Origin: Sedimentisphaerales bacterium
GTDB lineage: Bacteria > Planctomycetota > Phycisphaerae > Sedimentisphaerales > SM23-30
Assembly (NCBI GenBank): GCA_016930295.1
Contig: JAFGHE010000295.1
Location: 1 to 39,549 of the forward strand
DNA: 39,549 nucleotides
Reading direction: 5' to 3'
Shown here one piece after another: positions 8,057 to 20,481 of the stretch. How positions within the stretch are numbered: the stretch's first letter is position 1; every line of letters begins with the position of its first letter. The notes under the pieces are model-generated. The model saw only the letters and a list, made by a program, of their open reading frames with translations, did no database searches and was not told the DNA's origin. The position numbers and the translations under genes were made by a program.

Positions 8057-9460
8057 CTAACTGCCGTAGTACTTCTCTATTTCCTCTTCCGTTATCCGGT
8101 GCAGTTCCTCGACCGGCAGAGATCTTAAAACTTCCCAGCCGAGGTCCAGTGTCTGTTCAATCGTTCTTTCTTCTTCCTGACCCTGCGAGACAAACTGCTG
8201 CTCAAATTTCTTTCCAAACTCGAGATAATCATGATCCAGAGGCGTTAATTCCTCTTCTCCGATCACGGAAGCAAGATTTCGCACATCCTTAACATAACTA
8301 TAAGCGGCAAAAAGCTGACTGGCCAGATGGGGATGGTCCTCGCGTGTCATGCCTTCTCCAATCCCGTCCTTCATTAACCGGGAAAGGGAGGGCAGTCCCG
8401 CCACGGGCGGATAAATCCCCCGGCCGTCCATCTCTCGTTCGAAAACGATCTGCCCCTCGGTAATATAGCCGGAAAGGTCCGGGATTGGGTGAGAGATATC
8501 ATCGTTGGGCATGGTCAATATGGGCAGCGACGTAATGGAGCCTTTACGTTCCTTTATCATTCCCGAACGTTCATACAGTTCCGCCAGGTCGGAATAGAGA
8601 TACCCGGGATACCCTTTACGGGACGGTATTTCACCCCGGATCGTGGAGATTTCCCGCAGCGACTCGCAATAATTGGTCATATCGGTCATGATGACCAGTA
8701 CGTGCATATCTTCATTGAAGGCCAGGTGTTCGGCCAGGGTCAGGGCGGTTCGTGGGGTAATGAGCCGTTCGATGGACGGGTCGTCCGCCAGTGAAAGAAA
8801 GAGGGCTACATTATCCAGCACGCCGCTTTCTTCAAAGGAACGGATAAAAAACCGGGCCACATCATGTTTGACTCCCATGGCCGCAAAAACCACGGCAAAT
8901 TCGGTATCGCTTCCCCGAATTTTGGCCTGCCGGGCAATCTGGGCCGCGAGTTCATTATGGGGCAGCCCGTTACCGGAAAAGACCGGCAGCTTTTGCCCCC
9001 GGATAAGGGTATTCATGCCGTCAATAACCGAAATACCGGTCTGGATAAAATCGCGGGGATACTGCCGAGCCGTGGGATTAATCGCCAGACCATTAACATT
9101 CAGTTCGAGGTCACTGCGCTGCCTGGGGCCGCCATCAATGGGATGTCCCAGCCCGTTAAATACCCGGCCCAGCATCTCCCTGGAAACACCCAGGGTCAGC
9201 GGTTCGCCGGCAAACCGGATGCGCGTACCCGGTAGGGTCAGGCCCGAGGTTCCCTCAAATACCTGCACCACCACCACCTGGGTCGAAGATTCCAGTACAA
9301 TACCCATGCGTACATGGCCGTGCTGGTCCACACACTCTATGAGTTCGCGGTATCCGACCGGATGTGTTTTTCGGGCAAAGATAAGAGGGCCGTCAATTTT
9401 ATCGACACCAATATATTCGCGGCCGGATAAAAGTCGTCTGTTTTTTATTATATCAGGCAT
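8057..9460 (-). CDS. atpB: V-type ATP synthase subunit B (non-catalytic)
   Basis: Regulatory nucleotide-binding subunit of the V-type ATPase head. The degenerate P-loop [30 protein letters not shown], the [15 protein letters not shown] segment and [22 protein letters not shown] are all family hallmarks. The start is placed at ATG 9460 because GGAGG lies about 6 nt upstream inside the subunit A gene, with an 8-nt overlap; the longer in-frame extension to 9487 encodes an unconserved N-terminus. That gives 467 residues, typical for the family. Confidence 0.97.
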   Translation of the reverse strand: MPDIIKNRRLLSGREYIGVDKIDGPLIFARKTHPVGYRELIECVDQHGHVRMGIVLESSTQVVVVQVFEGTSGLTLPGTRIRFAGEPLTLGVSREMLGRVFNGLGHPIDGGPRQRSDLELNVNGLAINPTARQYPRDFIQTGISVIDGMNTLIRGQKLPVFSGNGLPHNELAAQIARQAKIRGSDTEFAVVFAAMGVKHDVARFFIRSFEESGVLDNVALFLSLADDPSIERLITPRTALTLAEHLAFNEDMHVLVIMTDMTNYCESLREISTIRGEIPSRKGYPGYLYSDLAELYERSGMIKERKGSITSLPILTMPNDDISHPIPDLSGYITEGQIVFEREMDGRGIYPPVAGLPSLSRLMKDGIGEGMTREDHPHLASQLFAAYSYVKDVRNLASVIGEEELTPLDHDYLEFGKKFEQQFVSQGQEEERTIEQTLDLGWEVLRSLPVEELHRITEEEIEKYYGS

Positions 9461-11225
9461 GTAGCGCCTCCAATTGATCCATGGCACGCTCTAAACGCGC
9501 TTCGAGCTTATCGAACCCGTCAAGATTATCATTCGGTATGGAAAATTTCATTTTTATGATATCCTGATAGACTTTCATTTTTTTCAGTTTCACCAGTGTG
9601 GCTCCGTTTTTAATTGCTTCCGAGCCGCGCTGCCAATAGGCCACAATAACATGCAGCATTCTCACCTGCTTCTGAACCGTGGAATACATATCAATTTTAT
9701 CGTAAGCATTCTGTTGTAAAAAGGCGTTTTTGAACAGGTTGCATACTTCCAGGATGAATCGCTGGGTATCGGGCAGGGCATCGGGCCCCACCAGTTTTAC
9801 GACCTGCTGCAGACGCACTTCGCGGTGAAGCAGTTCCATGATTTCGGTCCGGTCCGTGAGCCATTGTGCGCTTATTTCGCGCTCCCACCAGGTGGACATG
9901 TCACTGAGATATTCACTGTAACTTTCAAGCCAGGAGATGGCGGGATAATGCCGTGCATTGGCCAGATGTCGGTCCAGGGCCCAGAAACATCGGATAAATC
10001 GCTTGGTATGCTGGGTTACCGGCTCTGAAAAATCGCCCCCCGGCGGCGAAACTGCGCCAATAATAGTCACGGACCCGCTTTCGCCGTTTAAGGTTTCCAT
10101 GCGTCCGGCCCTTTCGTAAAATTCCGCTATTTTTGTCGGCAGATAGGCGGGAAATCCCTCTTCAGCCGGCATCTCTTCCATGCGCCCGGATAGTTCGCGC
10201 AGTGCCTCGGCCCACCGCGAGGTGGAATCGGCCATAACCGCCACATGATAGCCCTGATCCCGGAAATATTCCGCGAGGGTGATACCGGTGTAAATACTTG
10301 CCTCCCGCGCGGAAACCGGCATGTTCGAGACATTGGCAATCAGAATGGTCCGTTCCATCAGGGATCGGCCGCTGCGCGGGTCGATCAGTTGTGGAAATTC
10401 CGTTAGGACATCGGTAATCTCATTGCCTCGTTCGCCGCAGCCGATATAGACAATCATATCCGCATCACACCATTTGGCCACGGCCTGCTGGGTCATGGTC
10501 TTGCCGGTGCCGAATCCCCCGGGAATGGAGACGGTGCCGCCCTTGGCCACTGGAAAAAGCGTATCGATGACCCGCTGGCCGGTAATGAGCGGGATATCGA
10601 GCGGAAGACGCTGGCGTGTGGGCCGCTGCATACGAATCGGCCAACGGTGCATAAGAAACAGATTCTTCTTATGGGTATCATCCGTTTTTAAAACGGCAAT
10701 GACCTCTTCGACGGTATAATCGCCTTCTGCAACTATCGATTCCAGCATGCCGTTATCCCGGGGCGGAACCAGAATTTTATGCAGGACATTTTCTGTTTCC
10801 TGTACCGTGCCAAGCACCATTCCCCCGCTAACCTGATCGCCGGCTTTGACAGCAGGGACAAAATGCCATTTCTTTTCTCTGTTGAGCGAAGGAACGGTAA
10901 TGCCGCGCTGAATGTAGATGTCAGAAAGGTCCCGGATCGCTTCCAGCGGTCTCTGGATACCGTCATAAATGGTCCCCACCAGTCCCGGCCCCAGTTCCAC
11001 GGAAAGCTGCATTCCCTCACCATAGACAGGGTCATACGGTGCAATGCCGGTGGTATCTTCATAGACCTGGACGACGGCACTGTCGGTTTCCAGTTTAATG
11101 AGTTCACCAATAAGGTTCTCCTCGCCCACCCGGACCAGCTCGAACATCTCCGCATCGGTGATACCCATCACCTCGATAACGGGCCCGTTCACCCGTTTTA
11201 CTTGTCCTATTATCCTTTTTTCCAT
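9453..11225 (-). CDS. atpA: V-type ATP synthase subunit A (catalytic)
   Basis: Catalytic subunit that hydrolyses or makes ATP. The sequence runs from a beta-barrel domain ([15 protein letters not shown]) through the bulge (non-homologous) region to the nucleotide-binding domain, with the P-loop GGFGTGKT at about residues 236-243, [24 protein letters not shown] and the [10 protein letters not shown] motif. The start is taken at ATG 11225, giving 590 residues that begin MEKRIIGQ as in relatives; the longer frame to 11267 has no ribosome binding site. It overlaps subunit B by 8 nt. A 97-nt gap separates it from subunit E upstream, the largest in the ATPase part of the operon. Confidence 0.97.
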   Translation of the reverse strand: MEKRIIGQVKRVNGPVIEVMGITDAEMFELVRVGEENLIGELIKLETDSAVVQVYEDTTGIAPYDPVYGEGMQLSVELGPGLVGTIYDGIQRPLEAIRDLSDIYIQRGITVPSLNREKKWHFVPAVKAGDQVSGGMVLGTVQETENVLHKILVPPRDNGMLESIVAEGDYTVEEVIAVLKTDDTHKKNLFLMHRWPIRMQRPTRQRLPLDIPLITGQRVIDTLFPVAKGGTVSIPGGFGTGKTMTQQAVAKWCDADMIVYIGCGERGNEITDVLTEFPQLIDPRSGRSLMERTILIANVSNMPVSAREASIYTGITLAEYFRDQGYHVAVMADSTSRWAEALRELSGRMEEMPAEEGFPAYLPTKIAEFYERAGRMETLNGESGSVTIIGAVSPPGGDFSEPVTQHTKRFIRCFWALDRHLANARHYPAISWLESYSEYLSDMSTWWEREISAQWLTDRTEIMELLHREVRLQQVVKLVGPDALPDTQRFILEVCNLFKNAFLQQNAYDKIDMYSTVQKQVRMLHVIVAYWQRGSEAIKNGATLVKLKKMKVYQDIIKMKFSIPNDNLDGFDKLEARLERAMDQLEALHA

Positions 11226-11322
11226 AGTTTCTCTTTGTGCGATTCCGCACTTTTTATTGGTTGTCATTTAGGCTTATACGAACATTAAGGCCTGTAGATA
11301 ATTATTACAGTTACATAGCTCT

Positions 11323-11976
11323 TTATTTGCCTGCAAACAAGGCATCATATATCAACTTGTGAATTTTTCGCTGTTTGCGTAACATTCGGGTTTTAACCTG
11401 ACAATTATAGGCCATCCGTCCATCCAGCGTTGTCAGGACCAGCCCCTGAGAGTCTAAAGGCCGGTCTTCCGAGAGAGTCAGATTTATCTGCCGGTCGAAT
11501 TCCGTACGGATTTTCTTCCTGACCTCTGAGAGTAACTTGTCGTTGATTAATACCCGTTCTTTTTCAGAGGCATTGACCCGGGCCGATTCCACATCCAGGC
11601 CCAGGGCGGCTTCGGTCATCCAGTCAATCAAAACAGATCGGTAATCCGGCTCACTGATCATGGCCTCAAGTTTCTTTTCCACCTGATCCATGATGTCCTG
11701 GATAATCGCCTGCCGAACCTGCAGCGTATGGCGTTTAATTTCAAGCTCGACATTGGACATGATCTTCCGTGTCAGCGCGTCGGTCTGTTCTTTGGATTTT
11801 TCGCGGGTAGTGTTCAATAACGATTCGACCTGCTTCTGCGTATATTTTCTTTTCTCGACCGCCCGTTCTTCGGCATCCTGAATAATTTTTTCCGCTTCTG
11901 CACGGGCATCCGTCTCGATGCTCGAAATCAGGCCCTCTTTTCCTTTTTCCACCGGTTCCATAGATTCTTTTTCCAT
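11323..11976 (-). CDS. atpE: V-type ATP synthase subunit E (peripheral stalk)
   Basis: A 217-residue protein with a long, charged N-terminal helix (about residues 10-110, rich in E, K, R, Q) and a compact C-terminal domain that binds the A3B3 head. SSIETDARAEAEKIIQDAEERA is the usual start of subunit E helices, and GLVLTTLDGRMAYNCQVKTRM is the typical C-terminal block. It pairs with the short coiled-coil subunit at the operon start to form the peripheral stalk. The gene order F-E-A-B-D is common in bacterial V-type operons. Confidence 0.9.
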   Translation of the reverse strand: MEKESMEPVEKGKEGLISSIETDARAEAEKIIQDAEERAVEKRKYTQKQVESLLNTTREKSKEQTDALTRKIMSNVELEIKRHTLQVRQAIIQDIMDQVEKKLEAMISEPDYRSVLIDWMTEAALGLDVESARVNASEKERVLINDKLLSEVRKKIRTEFDRQINLTLSEDRPLDSQGLVLTTLDGRMAYNCQVKTRMLRKQRKIHKLIYDALFAGK

Positions 11977-12015
11977 CTTTGTTCAGCCTTGTTTCAACGT
12001 TCTATACACGAATGG

Positions 12016-12321
12016 TCATAACTTTATCCCGATGGCGCCATGGACCATTTCTTTAATCCCGGGGCGATCCGCTTTCGTTCCGTGCCGGTCGGGAATCTCC
12101 ACGATAAGCGGAAAACCAACGGTAAACAGGTATGTATTCACCAGGGGCCGTATCATATCCGCGATTCGTTCGGTTATAATAATGACAGCGGTTTCCTTGT
12201 CTTCCAGCAGTGTCTGGAAAGCGCTGTGCGCTTCGTCCGTATTGTGCGCCACCTTGCCGGAGACACCCACTATCCCGAACCCCAGGACGGTATCCTCATC
12301 GCCTATAATCGCATATTTCAT
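12016..12321 (-). CDS. atpF: V-type ATP synthase subunit F
   Basis: Small rotor-associated subunit of 101 residues. MKYAIIGDEDTVLGFGIVGVSG at the N-terminus and the AVIIITERIADMI strand-helix are the typical F-subunit fold, and the VEIPDRHG stretch near residue 77 is the conserved C-terminal part. It starts 8 nt after the subunit K stop codon and has AAGG upstream inside the end of that gene. Confidence 0.92.
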   Translation of the reverse strand: MKYAIIGDEDTVLGFGIVGVSGKVAHNTDEAHSAFQTLLEDKETAVIIITERIADMIRPLVNTYLFTVGFPLIVEIPDRHGTKADRPGIKEMVHGAIGIKL

Positions 12322-12329
12322 GGTAAAAA

Positions 12330-12707
12330 CTATACCTTATTCAGGATCATCAGAGCCGTAATAAAACCAAAAACCACAATCCCTTCCGCCAGGGCCACAA
12401 AAATCAGGGCCTGGCCGGCGATCTGTGGTTTTTCTGCTACTGCGCCCATGGCGGCCGCACCCACATGCGAAATCGCAATCCCGGCGCCTATGGCGCCCAG
12501 ACCAAAGGCAATCGAAGCCGCTATCAGGCCATACAGTATCGCATCCTCATTTTCCGAAGCGGCTACTGCCGGTACGGCATCCCGGCCATGAGGCTCCTGG
12601 GCAAAAACCGTCGAATAAAACAGGGTGCCTACAATAGCCATAACTGTCAACATCGCAATAATACTCTGGGTAATGTTTAATTTCAGTTTTTTTTCAGGTC
12701 TGTCCAT
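12330..12707 (-). CDS. atpK: V-type ATP synthase subunit K (rotor ring)
   Basis: Proteolipid that forms the ion-carrying ring. One N-terminal hydrophobic segment (about residues 15-36, possibly a cleaved signal) ends in VFAQ, then a two-helix hairpin: GLGAIGAGIAISHVGAAAMG, the AEKPQ loop, and ALIFVALAEGIVVFG with the ion-binding glutamate E108. There is no glutamine in the first helix at the usual Na+-ligand place and the glutamate is followed by glycine, not serine or threonine, so H+ coupling is more likely than Na+. ATG 12707 is chosen over the upstream TTG 12716 because AAAGG is at proper spacing only for the ATG. At 125 residues it is one hairpin, not the doubled form. Confidence 0.92.
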   Translation of the reverse strand: MDRPEKKLKLNITQSIIAMLTVMAIVGTLFYSTVFAQEPHGRDAVPAVAASENEDAILYGLIAASIAFGLGAIGAGIAISHVGAAAMGAVAEKPQIAGQALIFVALAEGIVVFGFITALMILNKV

Positions 12708-12730
12708 CGCGTCCAATCCTTTCTGTAGGT

Positions 12731-14758
12731 TTAGAGTTTACTGTTTAACGAAATAGGGGTATGCAGTTTTCCGGTTCCATGGAAAAACTTGGTAAAGAAT
12801 TCATAATAATTAAGCCTTAATGCCTGTATGGCTGCGGACAGGCCTTCCAGGCCGATCACCAGGATATTACCGAGTATTAGAATAAGAATCCTAAATATTC
12901 CTGAGGTCATATCCGCCAGGGTAAAAAAGGAGATCATCAGGCACACGTGGGCAATCCCCAGTCCGGCGACCCGCATAAACGAGAGGGTATTGGAAAGATA
13001 GCCGCTGAAAATCTCAAGCAGTTCCACCAGCCATTCCATAATGAAATTGAGAAACGCAAATATAATCTTAGACGGTTTTTCCGGATGCTCTTTTTTATGG
13101 CTGAAATAGTGATACGGCTCTTTAATAAAAAGTAACAGAGCGGGCAGCCCGGCCAGGAGAAAGAGGGTCATAGCAGGAGGATATTCCTTGTAATTGTGCT
13201 GAATCATATAAAATACTATATAGATGCCTCCGCCATAAATCCAGCCGCCCATGATGCCGCCTTTACTGAAAACCAGTTCCATCCATGAGCCGGTCCGGAT
13301 AATATTAATCCAGTTAAATAGTAGTCCCAGAATAATTACGGAAACACCAAAATAGATGGTCAGGGCCAGAATATCAGAGACATCATTAATCATGGAATTA
13401 TCAGAAACAGCGACATGACCGCTTATAATTCCATGATAATCAAACCAAAGCGGTTTAAAAAGTGGTAATCCAAAATAAGATCCGAAAAGAGCGCCAAACA
13501 GGATAGAGCCAGAACCACACCAGATAAGAAGCCAGAAAAGTTGAAGTAATCCCCTTTTCTCCTGGTTTTTCCGGAATCTCCCAATGCCGAGTAAACCGAG
13601 CAGAACCAATACAAGCCCCTGGCCGACATCGGCGAACATCAGGCCGAACATACACAGATAGATGGGCATGACAAACGGCGTGGGATCGATCGTGCCGTAT
13701 TTAGGGATGGCAAAATTACTGACCAGCATCTGAAACGGCGCCAGGATTCCCGGATTATTGAACTGGACCGGCACCTCCTCACCAATAACATCTTTGCTCC
13801 CGGCATCATGCCACTCCAGATAACATCGTCCTTCGGAGGCCCTGGTAATGGTTTTTTCCAGTTTTTCTTTTTTCGAGGAAGGCAGCCACCCGGCGAACAG
13901 GACGGTTCGGGATGATGATTTGAAATGGGTCTGTATTCGGCTGCATAGTTCATTAATCCGCAGATCAATCCAAAGCTCCCGCAGGCGCTGCTCGTCTTTT
14001 TTCACCAGGTTATCAGCCTGAGATTGCAGTTTTTTCTGTTCATCGGTCAATGTTTTAATTTTTTCCGTGACTTCCTTAACCATATCCTTCTGGGCCGACA
14101 TTTGTTCCGAGGGCAATTGAACCTTCGTCCATCCCACACTGGCGAGAATTCTGTTTATCTGCTGACTGTCTCTCTTCATATGAAGCAGAAGATGAAAGAC
14201 CTCAGAACTCTGCTGGCCCAGGGTGATATGCATGGCTGGAAGATTCTTCAATGATTCTTCCAGTTGTTTAACATTAGAGGCCGGAAGCTTGCCGGACTGC
14301 ATGGAAATCAGGGATTGACGGGTCGGCAGGGTTATGTCAGCCAGATCGACACCATAGAGGTCCACCTGGCGCCGGATATCCTCCAGTTTTAATATTTCCT
14401 GCTGGATGGTCCGCTGTCGTTCCCTGATACTTTCGCGTTCGCCATCGATGACATTGAGACGCTGGTTCTCTTTTTCAATATTGATGGCAATACGATTATT
14501 AAGGTCTGTTTCCTGCGGCGCGGCAGGAATGATACCGATAGTATGTAAAATCCCCTCGATTCGTTTTCTTAAATCGGATATTTCTGTTTCCGAGACGTCC
14601 GGCTTGAGAGTTGAAAGGTTATCCTTACCCTGAGTATCCAGTTCCGAGATACTGAGAAACTGTAAAACTCCTTCACGCAGCAGCGCTTCGGTCACCTGTT
14701 CCCTGTCCTTGCCCAGTACAACGGCAAACAGCTCTGTCATTTGTGTGGTAAATATCAT
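12731..14758 (-). CDS. atpI: V-type ATP synthase subunit I (a-subunit)
   Basis: Stator membrane subunit of 675 residues. The N-terminal half is soluble and coiled-coil rich, linking to the peripheral stalks; the C-terminal half has about seven to eight helices. The family motifs FVMPIYLCMFGLMFADVGQG (near residue 360), FGALFGSYFG, and NTLSFMRVAGLGIAHVCL with the essential arginine facing the rotor glutamate are present, as is the GLEGLSAAIQALRLNYYEFFTKFF end. It overlaps subunit C by an ATGA. Together with subunit K it forms the ion path. Confidence 0.95.
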   Translation of the reverse strand: MIFTTQMTELFAVVLGKDREQVTEALLREGVLQFLSISELDTQGKDNLSTLKPDVSETEISDLRKRIEGILHTIGIIPAAPQETDLNNRIAINIEKENQRLNVIDGERESIRERQRTIQQEILKLEDIRRQVDLYGVDLADITLPTRQSLISMQSGKLPASNVKQLEESLKNLPAMHITLGQQSSEVFHLLLHMKRDSQQINRILASVGWTKVQLPSEQMSAQKDMVKEVTEKIKTLTDEQKKLQSQADNLVKKDEQRLRELWIDLRINELCSRIQTHFKSSSRTVLFAGWLPSSKKEKLEKTITRASEGRCYLEWHDAGSKDVIGEEVPVQFNNPGILAPFQMLVSNFAIPKYGTIDPTPFVMPIYLCMFGLMFADVGQGLVLVLLGLLGIGRFRKNQEKRGLLQLFWLLIWCGSGSILFGALFGSYFGLPLFKPLWFDYHGIISGHVAVSDNSMINDVSDILALTIYFGVSVIILGLLFNWINIIRTGSWMELVFSKGGIMGGWIYGGGIYIVFYMIQHNYKEYPPAMTLFLLAGLPALLLFIKEPYHYFSHKKEHPEKPSKIIFAFLNFIMEWLVELLEIFSGYLSNTLSFMRVAGLGIAHVCLMISFFTLADMTSGIFRILILILGNILVIGLEGLSAAIQALRLNYYEFFTKFFHGTGKLHTPISLNSKL

Positions 14759-15822
14759 AGTAAACTCTCAATCTGTTCCGCTTGCCTGCCATAATGCTTG
14801 GCATTGAGTATGGTTCTGATTTTTCCCAGTTCGTCCCTTTTTAAGGAAAAATAGGCCAGGATAATCCCGATGGTAAAGGGATAGCCGCCCAGAATATGCT
14901 GGATCTCCTGTTTGCGAATTTCTTCCAGCAGCCGGCGGATAAGCAGGAGCCGCGACATACTGTCGGTCGTCTGAGCCGACAACAGCGTTGATAATCCCGG
15001 AAACTGGCCTTTGACAAAATCCCCAAGGACATCGGTCACATTCTGGGCCCGAAACAACTCGTCAATCAGGGGCCGGTTCAGGTTAAACCCGCCCGGAATA
15101 AGGGCGGCCAGAACCGCCTCCAGGGGAAGATCGTAAAACTTCTTGAAACGAATAATCCAACTGATATTCTGTAAATCTATCTCTATCCCGATCAGTCGCA
15201 GTGCGATATTACGGTCCCTGCGGTCCAGTTGACCGATGGCCGTCAGAAGATTTTTATAGTAAAAGTGGTCAAAGGCAATTTCCATCCGGAACAGAGAACC
15301 TTCTGATTGCACTGTATGGTAGTATTTTCTGATAATCTGGCTGTAAGGCGTGCCTTCGCACACTCCGGCTATTTCATCAAAATGCTCGGCATGCAGAATG
15401 ATATCAATCGGGATATCATGAATGATGGGCTCGTAAATTATGTAATGCACGCTGCTCTCTATTGAGCGGCCCCGGATCTTCCGGTCAAAATAGATTCGGA
15501 TCGCGTTTTTAAGATTATCAATTTCAAAATGACCCAGCAGCGCATCCACTACCGGCAGGGAATCGGGATGAATGTATTTTTTTATATTTCGAAAAAGGTC
15601 TATTTCATAGTTCAACAGTTCCAGTTCTGCCTGCTTGAGATCACCGGTTGACGAGTAGTTCTCTTCCAGTGAGACAAAGGGAGTATCCCGCAACAGGGCC
15701 AGAGCCGCATCCAGGGAGGGCGCCTTGGCCAGTTGGCTGAATAAATCGTCAGGCATAATCTTGCTGATTCGTGCCCGCAGCTTGGCGTTGATAAACGAGT
15801 ATTTTGACAATGGTCCGGCCAT
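14755..15822 (-). CDS. atpC: V-type ATP synthase subunit C (d-like socket)
   Basis: A 355-residue helical protein that caps the rotor ring and seats the central stalk. YSFINAKLRARISKIM at the N-terminus, FEIDNLKNAIRIYFDRK, and DLQNISWIIRFKKFYDL followed later by FTIGIILAYFSLKRDELGKIRTIL are the characteristic V-ATPase C/d repeats. The last block, EIxNLRxI-like, contacts the I subunit. The start overlaps the preceding coiled-coil gene by one base (TAATG) and the end overlaps subunit I by ATGA, so the three are translationally coupled. Confidence 0.93.
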   Translation of the reverse strand: MAGPLSKYSFINAKLRARISKIMPDDLFSQLAKAPSLDAALALLRDTPFVSLEENYSSTGDLKQAELELLNYEIDLFRNIKKYIHPDSLPVVDALLGHFEIDNLKNAIRIYFDRKIRGRSIESSVHYIIYEPIIHDIPIDIILHAEHFDEIAGVCEGTPYSQIIRKYYHTVQSEGSLFRMEIAFDHFYYKNLLTAIGQLDRRDRNIALRLIGIEIDLQNISWIIRFKKFYDLPLEAVLAALIPGGFNLNRPLIDELFRAQNVTDVLGDFVKGQFPGLSTLLSAQTTDSMSRLLLIRRLLEEIRKQEIQHILGGYPFTIGIILAYFSLKRDELGKIRTILNAKHYGRQAEQIESLL

Positions 15823-16154
15823 TATGCGTTGTCTTTCTCGTACTCCGTGGTCACTATAAGATTGCAGATTTCATCCACCAGGCCGGCTATCGTATCAGCA
15901 TTATCGTGTACCAGATTCTCTTTCTCATGTTCGGCCTGTTTGAGTTTTTCCTGTCGGATCTGCCCGGCCTGGGCTTCGGCCTGGACCATATTCTTCTGCA
16001 GCAGGTCCTGCGCCTGCTGGCGCGCGGCATTCATGTTTTCCGAGGCTTCCTTCTCTGCGGAACGTCGTATTTCATCCGCCTTTTCACGGGCCTGCTTGAG
16101 TATCAGGCCGACATTTTCTTCCGCCTGAAGCACTTCTTCAATTATTTCTTTCAT
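15822..16154 (-). CDS. V-type ATP synthase subunit G/H (peripheral stalk coiled coil)
   Basis: First gene of the V-ATPase operon, 110 residues, almost wholly a charged coiled coil (KEIIEEVLQAEENVGLILKQAREKADEI and so on) with a less charged C-terminus. Position at the head of the operon, length and composition fit the G/H peripheral stalk subunit that pairs with subunit E; sequence identity of such coiled coils is weak, so the call leans on context. GGAT lies just upstream of ATG 16154, and the likely promoter region is 16155-16300, with AT-rich TATATAAAG on the minus strand. Confidence 0.8.
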   Translation of the reverse strand: MKEIIEEVLQAEENVGLILKQAREKADEIRRSAEKEASENMNAARQQAQDLLQKNMVQAEAQAGQIRQEKLKQAEHEKENLVHDNADTIAGLVDEICNLIVTTEYEKDNA

Positions 16155-16701
16155 GGAATGGGATATCCTTTAAAGAAAAATATTTTCAGCTTTTTCATAA
16201 CATCCGGTCCTGTTATGGTCCTTCTTTTCAAAATTGAATATAGCTTTATATAACACTTATCTATGTCTGATACTGCCGTCAAAAGTCAATCCCGGCGAAA
16301 CACCGGGACAGGCTTTATAAGTCAGTATCAAAGCTGCCACATACTATTGACGCCGGCGTCATGTCTGCCGTTCGTAACAAAATATATCACGGCAGCCTAT
16401 CAGCTTTGGCCTGATATATATACCAGGTACGGGTCAACTATCTTACCTATCTTATAACCCCATGTAAAAGAAAAAACCGAATCCGGGTGATAATACCCTC
16501 TCACATATCAGAAAATAGCCGTCTCGGTAGCGACTGTGATGGTCCAGAATTCACTGGTTGGCACATTGTCAACTCTATGACACCATCATTTAACAATTAG
16601 AGCCCACCTTAAGTTGTTGATAATAATTGATTTACAGCTACAAAACCTTTGGCCCTGAGACCACATTTTCTACTAAATACCAAAATTTAATATATCATCT
16701 A
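16155..16701. other. Intergenic region upstream of V-ATPase operon, downstream of beta-galactosidase
   Basis: About 550 bases with no supported gene. It should hold the promoter of the V-ATPase operon near its right-hand gene, the inverted-repeat element at 16276-16361, and the 3' region of the beta-galactosidase gene. A TCCCGG/CCGGGA stem lies at 16290-16307 inside the element. No clear terminator with a T-run was seen for the beta-galactosidase gene. Confidence 0.5.
16276..16361. repeat. 86-bp element ending in the palindrome TGACGCCGGCGTCA
   Basis: Left end CCGTCAAAAGT (16276-16286), right end ACTATTGACGCCGGCGTCA (16343-16361). The ends form an imperfect inverted repeat (GTCAAAAGT versus ACTATTGAC), and the right end contains a perfect 14-bp palindrome at 16348-16361. 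A second element of almost the same length and with the same ends but unrelated interior is at 29873-29956. Confidence 0.6.
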
Positions 16702-19929
<3,228 letters not shown>

Positions 19930-19939
19930 CTACAGATTA

Positions 19940-20124
19940 TTATTTTTCGTTTCCTTTACGATATTTCTTGATTTTCTCCTCCAGAAAACCCTTCACTTTC
20001 TCAGGTTCAATTTTTTCTATCCCTTTTTCAACCATTCACTATCAGTCACAGATAACAGGGAAAGATAACCGACCATCACTATGAGTAATAAGACAATTAG
20101 AATTACTTTTATCCTTTTACGCAT
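19940..20124 (-). pseudogene. Possible small membrane peptide gene, frame broken
   Basis: From ATG 20124 the minus strand encodes a basic start and a hydrophobic helix (MRKRIKVILIVLLLIVMVGY...), then TDSEWLKKG before a TAG at 20017-20019. Reading on in the -1 frame from the A/G run continues sensibly as GIEKIEPEKVKGFLEEKIKK... and ends at TAA 19940-19942, giving about 60 residues in total. This looks like one small membrane-anchored, helical peptide split by a one-base change, a programmed slip or a sequencing error. No good ribosome binding site is seen. It lies 37 nt before the beta-galactosidase gene on the same strand. I do not recognise a family. Confidence 0.3.
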
Positions 20125-20273
20125 GGATAAAAGAATAACCGATCACAGATAATTTACAATAAAAAAACCCGGATTATTCCCAGCTACCTACAAAGACGCA
20201 ACACCATCGGGGTGGCATGGTTACGCGGAACGAAGCGAAGCTTAAGCATGGTTAGAATATCAATTTTAAGAGG

Positions 20274-20300
20274 ACCCCATTGATTCTCACTGGGGTTTTT
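20274..20300 (+). terminator. Hairpin with T-run (terminator-like)
   Basis: ACCCCA (20274-20279) pairs with TGGGGT (20291-20296) across an 11-base loop and runs into TTTTT, the form of an intrinsic terminator on the plus strand. No plus-strand gene is recognised upstream of it in 19903-20273, so it may end an unseen small RNA, or be part of a repeat. Confidence 0.35.
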
Positions 20301-20327
20301 CAAATGTAATGTCAGTATTATAAGGCA

Positions 20328-20360
20328 ATATTTCAGTCGTCCCTTCCGGGACTCAAGTTT
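20328..20360 (-). repeat. AGTCCC-GGGACGACTGAAATATT repeat, copy 1
   Basis: On the minus strand: AGTCCC, GGAA, GGGACGACTGAAATATT. Other copies are at 23741-23770, 37171-37190 (partial) and 37239-37267. Together these form a REP-like family with a 5-6 bp stem. Confidence 0.6.
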
Positions 20361-20440
20361 AAACCTGTATACAACCCGGGACGAATAAGAGCAGGTTAAA
20401 AAGAGCATAAAGTTAAATCCCGACCTCGAACTCACAACTA

Positions 20441-20469
20441 ATTTTTTTGTGCCTTTTGTGCCTTTTTAT
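20441..20469 (-). repeat. AAAGGCACA-type repeat after the DUF1570-like gene
   Basis: On the minus strand, about 17 nt after the stop codon of the gene at 20482-21963, the sequence reads AAAAAGGCACAAAAGGCACA. It resembles the run after nqrE and lies in the same orientation relative to the gene. Confidence 0.5.
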
Positions 20470-20481
20470 GGCAATTATATT

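Noticed and set aside
8673-9464. 263-codon plus-strand frame opposite subunit B
   Set aside because: Antisense shadow of the well supported V-ATPase subunit B gene; serine/arginine-rich composition typical of shadows.
16263-16457. 64-codon plus-strand frame upstream of the V-ATPase operon
   Set aside because: It lies over the 86-bp repeat element and has no coding features.
20184-20435. 83-codon minus-strand frame between beta-galactosidase and DUF1570-like genes
   Set aside because: It crosses a REP-like repeat and a terminator-like hairpin and has no recognisable domain or ribosome binding site.
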